Both the position numbers and the translations under genes were made by a program. Positions 1-5,915 of a stretch of 6,607 bases of DNA are shown here, piece by piece. Source of the stretch: Oscillospiraceae bacterium (lineage in GTDB: Bacteria; Bacillota; Clostridia; Oscillospirales; Ruminococcaceae); the NCBI GenBank assembly GCA_014796735.1, contig JAAVIG010000229.1:1-6607 (forward strand), read 5' to 3'. Numbering within the stretch: position 1 is the stretch's first letter; every line of letters starts with the position of its first letter. The notes below the pieces were generated by a model. It ran no database searches. It saw only the letters and a program-made list of their open reading frames with translations, and was not told the origin of the DNA.

Positions 1-764
1 ATGAAGATGGCGCTTATAAAAATACCATACACTGGTTAAAGCGATTAAAGGAAATAAATATTCCCGTACCTGAAATAATTGCAGACGGCAAATATAAAAA
101 TTACAATTATATAATACTATCGTATTTAAGTGGTCAGGACTTGGGAATCGTATATCCAACACTGAGTAATGATGAAAAACGTATAATTGCCGGAGAAGTC
201 GTTAAAATACAAAACACGGTTTCCACAATTGAATTAGAAGATGTGGAGGATAATTGGTATTGGTATTCATTTATACAATATACGTTAGAACGGGCAAAAG
301 AAAGAATTGAAAATAATGGCTATTTTGATATTGATAAAATAGAACAGTTATATAAAATGAGTGAAATACTTCAGGATTATTTTAATCAGATTAAGCCCGT
401 AGCATATTTAGACGATATAAGTACAAAAAATTTATTGATTGAAAATGGAAAGGTATCCGGAATTATTGATGTGGATTGGATTGGAATTGGTGATAAATTA
501 ACATATGTTGCACTATCAAATGTTGCATTGCTTAATATGGATTATGATACAAATTATGTGGATTACCTTTTAGAAGAAATGGATATAAAACAAGCAGAAA
601 GGAAAGCATTTATATATTATTCCTTGCTTTTCTGTGTGGATTTTATGGGTGAACGGGGAATGCAATTCGGTGATAAAAGGATTGACGTAAATGAAACGAT
701 AATCAGTCGTCTAAATCAAATATATGATAATCTGATTATTAAATGGAATTGTCTGAATTCATAA
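1..764 (+). CDS. Divergent aminoglycoside-phosphotransferase-like kinase, 5' end missing
   Basis: Partial CDS. The frame is open from base 3 to the TAA at 762-764, so the true start lies left of the window; a TTG at 141 is internal. The 253 residues seen fit the APH/choline-kinase fold. An N-lobe stretch has NIPVPEIIADG and then the hinge-like YIILSYLSGQ. The C-lobe has the catalytic-loop equivalent YLDDISTKN at about bases 405-431 and the metal-binding loop GIIDVDW at about 459-479. By alignment the catalytic Asp is the codon at 414-416 and the metal-binding Asn and Asp are at 429-431 and 468-470. The usual HGD is replaced by LDD, so this is a divergent branch. The substrate cannot be read from the sequence: an aminoglycoside, another small hydroxyl compound or a sugar is possible. 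It heads an AT-rich same-strand cassette, 42 bp before the next gene. Confidence 0.8.
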   Translation, partial: EDGAYKNTIHWLKRLKEINIPVPEIIADGKYKNYNYIILSYLSGQDLGIVYPTLSNDEKRIIAGEVVKIQNTVSTIELEDVEDNWYWYSFIQYTLERAKERIENNGYFDIDKIEQLYKMSEILQDYFNQIKPVAYLDDISTKNLLIENGKVSGIIDVDWIGIGDKLTYVALSNVALLNMDYDTNYVDYLLEEMDIKQAERKAFIYYSLLFCVDFMGERGMQFGDKRIDVNETIISRLNQIYDNLIIKWNCLNS

Positions 765-806
765 AAAACAATAATCAAGAGAAATTTGTAAGGGAGATTT
801 AATAAC

Positions 807-1367
807 ATGGCATTATTTTATTTAATAAGGCATGGAGAGCCGGTTTATGATTATATGCTTGAAAACGGATTTTGGGGATTTGGCAGAGATTTTGCGCCTT
901 TATCCGAAGCAGGAAAGCAGCAGGCTTAAATAACAGCAAAAGATATTCGCCTTAAAGACGCGGAAATTATTGTATCGTCTCCGTACACAAGAGCCTTGCA
1001 GACGGCTCAAATTATTTCAAAGGAAACAGGAATATCGGTTGAAGTTGAGATTGATTTACATGAATGGATACCTGATGAGAACAATAAATATGAAACATCG
1101 GAGGAAAGCTTTGCCCTTGCGAGAGAATTTAATGAATTTAAGGGTGAGTATCCGCCGGGCGAGAAATTCAGATGGGAATCTCTCAGTCATATGAGGAAAA
1201 GAATGAGACGTGTGGCGGACAAGTATTCGGATTATGGCAAGGTTATTTTTGTCGGTCACGGAATGGCTTTTCGGTGCTTGACGTATATTGAAAAAATGCG
1301 TCCTGCCGAAATAATCGAATGTACTTATCACAAGGGACAAGCAGAGTGTGAGTATTCATTTACATAG
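807..1367 (+). pseudogene. Histidine phosphatase (phosphoglycerate-mutase-like), broken by an in-frame stop
   Basis: The reading frame starts at ATG 807, with AGGGAG at 791-796 ten bases upstream, and reads to the stop at 1365-1367. It is interrupted only by TAA at 927-929 (codon 41), between KQQA and ITAKD. Ignoring that stop, all landmarks of the histidine phosphatase superfamily are present: LIRHGEP with the phospho-accepting His9, SSPYTRALQTA with Arg62, a likely acid residue in LHEW (Glu86), and VGHGMAFR with the second His151. At 186 codons the length is normal for the family. There is no frameshift, so this is a single nonsense change (a CAA Gln codon to TAA would suffice) or a sequence error. 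Translation that stops at codon 41, or restarts downstream, would lack part of the active site. Intact relatives remove phosphate from small molecules; the substrate is unknown. It sits between two kinase-like genes, probably in one transcript. Confidence 0.85.
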
Positions 1368-1369
1368 AC

Positions 1370-1374
1370 AGGAG
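1370..1374 (+). promoter_or_regulatory. Ribosome binding site that sets the start of the second kinase gene
   Basis: AGGAG at 1370-1374 lies one base before the upstream ATG (1376) but seven bases before the ATG at 1382. The spacing strongly favours translation from 1382, which removes Met-Gly from the longer reading. Confidence 0.7.
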
Positions 1375-1381
1375 AATGGGT

Positions 1382-2239
1382 ATGTCATTGGAAAATATAG
1401 AGAGCATTGAAAATAATACAGAATTTAAATTGATTGCTCAAGGGAATACAGCGGAAGTGTATCTGTATGATAATAATAAAATTCTTAAATTATTCAGAGA
1501 AAATTTGCCAACTGAGCCAATCGTAGCAGAATATGAGAAAGTTAAATCTATTCAGTTAAAGCTTCATAACGTGCCTAAGGTATATGAAATAATCAGATAC
1601 AGGGGAAGATACGGAATTGTTTATGAAAAAGTCATCGGAACCGATATGATAAATAAGATGCTTAGGAATATATTTAATGTTAAACGGTATTCTAAACTGT
1701 TGGCGCATATTCACTTTGAATTACATAAAACCGAATTGGAATTAAATTCTTCCGTTAAGAGTAAGCTTAGTATGGAAATAAATAATGTGTCGATATTAAG
1801 CGAAGAAGAAAAAGGCAGAATAACCCACTATTTACAAAATCTTCCCGACGGAAATGCACTCCTGCATTTTGATTTTCACCCGGGAAATATTATAATGCAA
1901 AGTAGTAATGAGCCCATTATTATAGACTGGATGACGGCTTGCAGCGGGAATCCGAATGCTGATGCGGCTCGAACCTATCTGCTGCTTCAATATGGAGAAC
2001 TGCAGCACGCAAATTGGGTCGTTAAAAAATTAGCTCATTTTTTTGAAAGATATATAGGAAAAATTTATATCGGCGAATATAAGCACCTCAGCGGGATTTC
2101 GGACGGGGATTTTGAGCAATGGCTTCTTCCCGTGGCTACGGCAAGATTGACGGAATGGGTTTCCGATAATGAGAAAGAACAGCTTTTAAGATTAATCAGA
2201 AAAGAATTATCCAAATTACAAGTAAAAAACAATGTCTGA
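1382..2239 (+). CDS. APH/choline-kinase family phosphotransferase
   Basis: A complete 285-residue protein of the APH family (protein-kinase-like small-molecule kinases). The N-lobe carries a glycine-loop-like GNTAEVYLY (about residues 23-31) and KILKLF, where Lys36 is the likely ATP-binding lysine. The C-lobe has the Brenner-type catalytic loop HFDFHPGN (His162, Asp164, Asn169) and the metal-binding IIDW (Asp182), followed by a typical NADAART segment. All key catalytic residues are therefore present, unlike in the kinase at the left edge. Length is normal for the family. It starts 14 bp after the broken phosphatase gene and is probably co-transcribed with it; AT-rich codon use matches that cassette and differs from the recombinase and host genes to the right. 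It phosphorylates a hydroxyl group on an unidentified small molecule. Antibiotic resistance is possible but not shown, because such proteins are often annotated as resistance enzymes without evidence. Confidence 0.85.
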   Translation: MSLENIESIENNTEFKLIAQGNTAEVYLYDNNKILKLFRENLPTEPIVAEYEKVKSIQLKLHNVPKVYEIIRYRGRYGIVYEKVIGTDMINKMLRNIFNVKRYSKLLAHIHFELHKTELELNSSVKSKLSMEINNVSILSEEEKGRITHYLQNLPDGNALLHFDFHPGNIIMQSSNEPIIIDWMTACSGNPNADAARTYLLLQYGELQHANWVVKKLAHFFERYIGKIYIGEYKHLSGISDGDFEQWLLPVATARLTEWVSDNEKEQLLRLIRKELSKLQVKNNV

Positions 2240-2240
2240 T

Positions 2241-2275
2241 ACTGTTTGTCCGAAAATTTTTTCACTGCTTGTCCG
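2241..2275. repeat. Short imperfect direct repeat
   Basis: ACTGTTTGTCCG at 2241-2252 recurs as ACTGCTTGTCCG at 2264-2275 (11 of 12 bases identical, 23-bp period). It lies in the 62-bp gap between two convergent genes, at the edge between the AT-rich cassette and the recombinase region. It could be a scar or a protein-binding site, or chance. I see no clear terminator in this gap. Confidence 0.35.
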
Positions 2276-2301
2276 TTCTTTAAACGTCCCTTTGCTTATC
2301 G

Positions 2302-2526
2302 TTAAGCTTTGATTTTTGCCTTGGATTCCTCTTCCGCTTTTCTGCGCCTCATTTCCTGAGCGTACAAATTCGGGTAGGCAATATCGGCGATACGGTCAAG
2401 GATAGCTTCTGCTTCTTCGGGTGTTGTATTTCGGCAATAATCGTCGCATATGATACAGTGGGTGTTGCCATCGTACCACTCTTTTACGATATGACCGATT
2501 TTCGGCGGTTCAACTTTTCTTCCCAT
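2302..2526 (-). CDS. Small Cys-containing protein of unknown function beside the recombinase
   Basis: A 74-residue protein starting MGRKVEPPKIG. The start at 2526 is supported by AGAGG eight bases upstream on the minus strand. An in-frame ATG at 2556 would add ten residues but has no visible ribosome site. The protein has a central CIICDDYC cluster (three Cys plus acidic residues, with a His two residues before it) and then TTPEEAEAILDRIADIAYPNL, which looks amphipathic and helical. It ends in a highly charged tail (RRRKAEEESKAKIKA). I recall similar small unnamed proteins beside serine recombinases in clostridial elements, but that is memory, not a search. It is divergent from the recombinase and convergent with the kinase gene. 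A role in DNA binding or control of recombination is a guess from position; the Cys cluster might bind a metal. Confidence 0.65.
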   Translation of the reverse strand: MGRKVEPPKIGHIVKEWYDGNTHCIICDDYCRNTTPEEAEAILDRIADIAYPNLYAQEMRRRKAEEESKAKIKA

Positions 2527-2663
2527 GAAATTTACCTCTTTTCTTTTTTTATACATTTTATGAGGGGGCGGTTTGTACAGTTGCTTAATTTCATCATCAT
2601 AGTAAACTTCCGCATTTTCATCCGCAAGCTTAACCGGTTCACATAAATGAATATATAAAAAAT

Positions 2664-2689
2664 AATCCTTCGGCAAACACCGAAAGATT
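2664..2689 (-). terminator. Hairpin with minus-strand U-tract between the divergent genes
   Basis: AATCCTTCGG (2664-2673) and CCGAAAGATT (2680-2689) form a 10-bp stem with one C/A mismatch (a G-U pair on the minus strand) and a six-base loop. Reading on the minus strand, the stem is followed by ATTTTTTAT, the form of an intrinsic terminator; on the plus strand only TTTT follows. It lies 10 bp before the recombinase ribosome site and upstream of the small minus-strand gene. It could stop antisense transcription coming out of the recombinase gene, attenuate the small gene, or be an operator. Confidence 0.45.
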
Positions 2690-2709
2690 TTAAAAAGAAA
2701 GGAGTTACC

Positions 2710-4290
2710 ATGCCCAATTATGCAATTTACCTCCGCAAATCCCGCAAGGACGCCGAAGCGGAATCTCACGGCGAAGGAGAGACCCTTGCAAGGCACAAAC
2801 GAATACTCCTTGATTATGCGGAAAAGAACAAGCTTCAAATAACAAAAATCTATGAAGAAATAGTGTCCGGTGAAAGTATAGCCGCCCGTCCGCAAATGCA
2901 GCAGCTTTTGACCGACACCGAACAAGGATTATACAATGGGGTGCTTGTGATTGAAGTGGAACGGCTTGCGCGCGGTGACACGATTGACCAAGGTATCGTA
3001 GCTCAGACGTTCAAGCTTTCCGATACCAAAATAATAACCCCCTCAAAAACATACGACCCTAACAATGAATTTGACGAGGAGTATTTTGAATTCGGATTGT
3101 TTATGTCGCGGAGGGAGTATAAAACAATAAACCGCCGTCTGCAAAGCGGCAGAGCAGCGGCGGCAAGAGAGGGCAAGTACATAGCAAGCATCGCCCCTTA
3201 CGGCTATGAAAAAGTAAAAATCCCCAACGACAAGGGCTATACCCTGCAAATTATTCCCGAACAGGCACAGATAATAAAGAACATATTTGACTGGTATATT
3301 AACGGCTTTGACGGAAAAAAGCTTGGTCTGGGAGGAATCGCAAGAAAGCTGAACGACCTTGGTGTAAGGCCGTACCGCCATGAATACTGGGGAAAGGAAG
3401 CTTTGCGGGATATAATAACAAACCCCGTATATAAGGGAAAAATTCGCTGGGGTTATCGAAAGGTAAAGAAAACCACGGCTGACGGTAAAATAACCAAAAG
3501 CCGTCCCATAAGCTTGGACGAAAACTGCATATTGTCTGACGGTCTGCATCAGGCCATTATTTCTCAGGACATTTTTGACAGGGCGCAGGAAATACTGAAA
3601 TCCGCACCCGCGCCTCCCGTTGGATATAAAAAAGAAATCAAATCTCCACTTGCCGGACTTATCGTTTGCGCAAAATGCGGGCATAAAATGACCCTGCGAG
3701 GTGCTTCAACACCCGAGAAACCGCCTTACCTTGTCTGTCATTACCGATATTGCGGCAATGTTTCATCGCCGTTTCCGCTTGTGGAAAAAAAGGTGCTGGC
3801 TATCCTTGCGGATTGGGTTGATGAATACAAATTAAAGTGGAAAGAGAGAGACAGAGATATTAACTCAAATTCCGGCAGTGAGATACTCGAAAAAACAATG
3901 GAGCTGACAAAAAAGAAAATCAATACTCTTGAAAATCAGCTGGACAATATGTATGATCTTTTGGAACAAAAGATATATACGCCCGAACAGTTTTCCGCCC
4001 GCTCCGCTTCCGTTTCCAAACGTCTTGAAGAAGCTAAAAAAGAATACAGGTTGATTTTGGAAAGCAAACAGACGTCGGCCGAGGAAAAACTGCAAAAAGA
4101 AAATTTTGTACCGAAGATCAAGCATCTTTTGGAAGTGTATAACACTCTTGATTCGGCGGCGGCAAAAAACGAAATGCTTAAGGCAATTATAGCGGGCGGT
4201 GTTTATTCAAAAGAAAAAAGCGGGGCTTTTAAAGGAGTCTCCGCCGATGATTTTACGTTGCTGCTCTATCCTAAGCTGCCCAAAGAATAA
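2710..4290 (+). CDS. Large serine recombinase (integrase) of a mobile element
   Basis: A complete 526-residue site-specific recombinase that cuts and rejoins attachment sites through a 5'-phosphoserine link. The N-terminal resolvase-type catalytic domain (about residues 3-150) starts AIYLRKSRKD, with nucleophile Ser11 and Arg9, and has VERLARGD with Arg85 and Arg88. The recombinase domain follows (about 170-300; APYGYE, ITNPVYKGKIRWG). The zinc ribbon has Cys320, Cys323, Cys343 and Cys348, and a long charged coiled-coil region spans about 390-460. Length and domain order are normal for the family, and no key residue is missing. The start is fixed by AAAGGAG ending five bases before ATG. The stop lies about 35 bp before truncated asnB, the usual place for such a gene at an element's edge. 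Base composition lies between the AT-rich cassette and the host genes. Confidence 0.96.
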   Translation: MPNYAIYLRKSRKDAEAESHGEGETLARHKRILLDYAEKNKLQITKIYEEIVSGESIAARPQMQQLLTDTEQGLYNGVLVIEVERLARGDTIDQGIVAQTFKLSDTKIITPSKTYDPNNEFDEEYFEFGLFMSRREYKTINRRLQSGRAAAAREGKYIASIAPYGYEKVKIPNDKGYTLQIIPEQAQIIKNIFDWYINGFDGKKLGLGGIARKLNDLGVRPYRHEYWGKEALRDIITNPVYKGKIRWGYRKVKKTTADGKITKSRPISLDENCILSDGLHQAIISQDIFDRAQEILKSAPAPPVGYKKEIKSPLAGLIVCAKCGHKMTLRGASTPEKPPYLVCHYRYCGNVSSPFPLVEKKVLAILADWVDEYKLKWKERDRDINSNSGSEILEKTMELTKKKINTLENQLDNMYDLLEQKIYTPEQFSARSASVSKRLEEAKKEYRLILESKQTSAEEKLQKENFVPKIKHLLEVYNTLDSAAAKNEMLKAIIAGGVYSKEKSGAFKGVSADDFTLLLYPKLPKE

Positions 4291-4330
4291 GTGTAAAAAC
4301 GATTGTTATAATGCGTGTTTAAATGAAATT
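4291..4330. other. Probable attachment-site junction (element end / asnB)
   Basis: Here the sequence passes from the recombinase stop into the middle of asnB. To the right, coding identity with asparagine synthetase begins at about 4325 (EIFGGYPW). To the left, the in-frame residues no longer match the expected (S)G(D/E)xxDE motif. The element-side arm contains an imperfect inverted repeat, TAAAAACG at 4294-4301 and CGTGTTTA at 4314-4321 (7 of 8 pairs), of a size plausible for a serine-integrase half-site. The exact crossover bases cannot be set without the other junction or an empty site; my estimate is 4315-4328. The repeat could instead be a weak terminator of the recombinase gene. Confidence 0.6.
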
Positions 4331-5026
4331 TTCGGCGGCTACCCGTGGTACTCCAACAAGGAAATGTTAGGCCGTCCCGGATTCCCTTGGGCAGGTGCCA
4401 CCGAGGAAAGGTACGATCTTATCCGTTCCGACCTTTGCCGCGATGTTTCCCCTGTGGAATATACGGAAGAACTTGCAAAGCAGACAGCGTCAAGGGCTTC
4501 CTGCCTGGATACCGATACCCCCGAGCAGCGTAAAATGCGCGAAATGTTTATGCTTAACTTTTATTGGTTTATGCAAACTCTCCTTACCAGAAAGGATCGC
4601 TGCTCCATGGCGCACGGCCTGGAGGTAAGAGTGCCGTTCTGCGATCACCGTATCGCCCAGTACGCCTACAATATCCCTCCCGAGATCAAATTTTACGACG
4701 GGCGTGAAAAAGGCATAGTGCGCCTTGCTTCCGAAAAAATTCTTCCGAAGGACGTGGCGTGGCGCAAAAAATCGCCCTATCCCAAAACCCATAATCCCGA
4801 TTACACAAAGCTAATGCTTCAAAAATTCGGCGAACTGCTGAAAAAATCGGACTGTCGTCTGTTTGAGATAATGGACAGGGAAAAGCTTCTGGAAATAGAG
4901 AGAACCGAGGGAAAGGCGTTCAGCAAAAACTGGTACGGTCAGCTTATGGCAACACCGCAGATGTTCGCATATATGATACAGCTGGAGTATTGGATGAGGA
5001 GCTACGAGGTTGAGATTAAAAGCTGA
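4325..5026 (+). pseudogene. asnB: asnB, C-terminal part of asparagine synthetase (glutamine-hydrolysing), 5' part displaced
   Basis: The 233 codons encode the end of the asparagine synthase domain, which adenylates aspartate with ATP and uses ammonia to make asparagine. Recognisable family blocks are EIFGGYPWYSN at the left edge, DRCSMAHGLEVRVPFCDHR, and RKKSPYPKTHNPDY near 4770-4805, ending at TGA 5024-5026. The N-terminal glutaminase domain (with catalytic Cys) and the ATP-binding SGGxDS loop are absent, so this piece cannot make asparagine alone. The frame stays open to the left but only through recombinase sequence, and no start codon with a ribosome site is seen near the junction. The rest is undamaged with no frameshift, which suggests a recent or reversible interruption. 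The first part of asnB is expected at the far end of the element, outside the window. Confidence 0.88.
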
Positions 5027-5060
5027 GTGCTATACATTCAGGCAATAAACAGCACAGGCA

Positions 5061-5089
5061 AACGTCCTCCGTTAAAAGCGGGGGACGTT
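5061..5089 (+). terminator. Hairpin after asnB
   Basis: AACGTCCTCCG (5061-5071) pairs with CGGGGGACGTT (5079-5089): 11 bp with one T-G wobble and a seven-base loop. It starts 35 bp after the asnB stop. There is no T-run directly after it, so it may be a transcript-end stabiliser or a weak terminator rather than a classic one. Confidence 0.5.
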
Positions 5090-5202
5090 GAATTATGGAC
5101 GTCTACAAAAGCTCTTGTGAAAAGCAAAACAGACAATTGGGACATTTTTTTTGATAATGGAAAAGGGTGCTGCCCTGATTAAGGTAAATAGCAGGAAAAA
5201 GC

Positions 5203-5232
5203 TTGACATGCAGGCAAAAAGCGTGATATAAT
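5203..5232 (+). promoter_or_regulatory. Promoter of the dCMP deaminase gene
   Basis: TTGACA at 5203-5208 and TATAAT at 5227-5232 are both perfect consensus boxes, 18 bp apart. TG at 5224-5225 adds an extended -10 motif. Transcription should start near 5239-5241, leaving a leader of about 100 bases. Apart from the hairpin after asnB, I see no gene or other feature between 5027 and this promoter. Confidence 0.85.
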
Positions 5233-5247
5233 ATTTTAAAATATTAT
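5228..5247. promoter_or_regulatory. 20-bp perfect palindrome over the -10 box and start point (possible operator)
   Basis: ATAATATTTTAAAATATTAT is perfectly self-complementary about the 5237/5238 axis. It covers five of the six -10 bases and the expected transcription start, where a bound dimeric repressor would block RNA polymerase. The sequence is only A and T, so chance or a shape effect on melting is possible. Confidence 0.4.
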
Positions 5248-5251
5248 TGTG

Positions 5252-5296
5252 TTGGAACAACCCAAGCTCATTGTTTACCGCAGAAAAATGTTCCAA
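5252..5296 (+). promoter_or_regulatory. Inverted repeat in the dCMP deaminase leader
   Basis: TTGGAACA at 5252-5259 is perfectly complementary to TGTTCCAA at 5289-5296, enclosing 29 bases inside the roughly 100-base leader. It could fold the leader RNA or be a two-part protein site. I do not recognise a known riboswitch class, and the stem is short for its loop. Confidence 0.35.
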
Positions 5297-5338
5297 AAAA
5301 ACATAACCGCAAGACGGCAGAAAGGAAAAGGATTTACA

Positions 5339-5818
5339 ATGAAACGTTCCGATTACATTTCATGGGAAGAATACTTTATGGGAATTGCGATCTTGTCCGC
5401 CGAGAGAAGCAAGGATAACTCTACACAAGTTGGCGCGTGTATCGTAAGCCGCGACAGAAAAATACTTTCGGTGGGCTACAACGGTATGCCTATCGGATGC
5501 AGCGACGATGAGATGCCTTGGGGCCGCGAGGGCGGCATCTTGGAAAGCAAGTACGCATTTGTCTGCCACGCGGAGCTTAACGCGATACTGAACCACGACG
5601 GCGGTTCTTTGAAGGGCACTACTGTTTACACTACCCTTTTTCCCTGCAATGAATGTACAAAAGCGATCATTCAGTCGGGAATAAGAGAGGTAGTGTATTT
5701 GGACGATAAGTACAGTGGCACCGAAAGCACCATTGCCGCAAAGAAAATGATGGATATGGCGGGAGTTGCTTACAGACAGTACATAAAAAGCGGCAAGGAA
5801 ATTTCCGTAAGGCTTTAG
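5339..5818 (+). CDS. Deoxycytidylate (dCMP) deaminase
   Basis: A 159-residue cytosolic zinc enzyme that deaminates dCMP to dUMP, feeding thymidylate synthesis. The family signature is complete: CHAELNAIL with zinc ligand His77 and proton-shuttle Glu79, and FPCNEC with zinc ligands Cys103 and Cys106. The blocks VGYNGMPIGCSDDEMPW and IIQSGIREVVYLDDKY are typical of dCMP rather than tRNA-adenosine or cytidine deaminases and resemble the eukaryotic and phage enzymes, as well as the bacterial ComEB group. The start at 5339 is chosen because AAGGA lies six bases upstream and the family N-terminus begins here; an in-frame TTG at 5249 would add 30 unrelated residues. The gene appears monocistronic, with its own strong promoter, a structured leader and a terminator. 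These enzymes are usually tuned by dCTP and dTTP; nothing here shows that directly. Confidence 0.93.
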   Translation: MKRSDYISWEEYFMGIAILSAERSKDNSTQVGACIVSRDRKILSVGYNGMPIGCSDDEMPWGREGGILESKYAFVCHAELNAILNHDGGSLKGTTVYTTLFPCNECTKAIIQSGIREVVYLDDKYSGTESTIAAKKMMDMAGVAYRQYIKSGKEISVRL

Positions 5819-5856
5819 CGGCACGCTGAAGCCTATGTGAAAATTAAAAATCTCAA

Positions 5857-5897
5857 AACAAACGGTCTACCGATTTGAATACGGCAGACCGTTTGTT
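5857..5897. terminator. Bidirectional terminator between dCMP deaminase and DUF378 genes
   Basis: AACAAACGGTCT (5857-5868) pairs perfectly with AGACCGTTTGTT (5886-5897), and the inner CCG/CGG extends the stem past one mismatch around a nine-base loop. It sits between two convergent genes. The minus-strand exit (TTTGAGATTTTTAATTTTC) is the more T-rich side, so it should work best for the DUF378 transcript. The plus-strand exit has only TTGTTATT. Confidence 0.8.
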
Positions 5898-5915
5898 ATT
5901 AGCGGGATAATAAGC

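Noticed and set aside
996..1367. Separate 123-residue gene starting at ATG 996
   Set aside because: It is the second half of the histidine phosphatase, lacks the RHG motif and has no ribosome site; better treated as part of one broken gene.
2632..2639. Palindrome AACCGGTT as an operator between the divergent genes
   Set aside because: Eight bases with no second copy or clear promoter overlap; expected by chance.
3043..3684. Long minus-strand open frame (213 residues) inside the recombinase gene
   Set aside because: A mirror of the well-supported recombinase frame, with no recognisable domain.
4284..4312. TATAAT at 4307-4312 as a promoter carried by the element end that would drive the asnB remnant
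   Set aside because: No -35 box at proper spacing, and the remnant has no start codon with a ribosome site downstream of it.
4199..4324. Upstream extension of the asnB frame through the recombinase 3' end (ATG at 4199), giving a 275-residue protein
   Set aside because: The extension is the recombinase gene read in another frame and has no asparagine-synthetase similarity or sensible ribosome site; the open frame is chance.
5098..5150. Hairpin plus T-run (T-tract near 5143) as a terminator of asnB
   Set aside because: The possible stems (GTCT/AGAC, GCT/AGC) are short and broken and do not abut the T-run.
5093..5296. Minus-strand open frame of 67 residues
   Set aside because: It covers the strong plus-strand promoter and leader of dCMP deaminase and has no ribosome site or family-like features.
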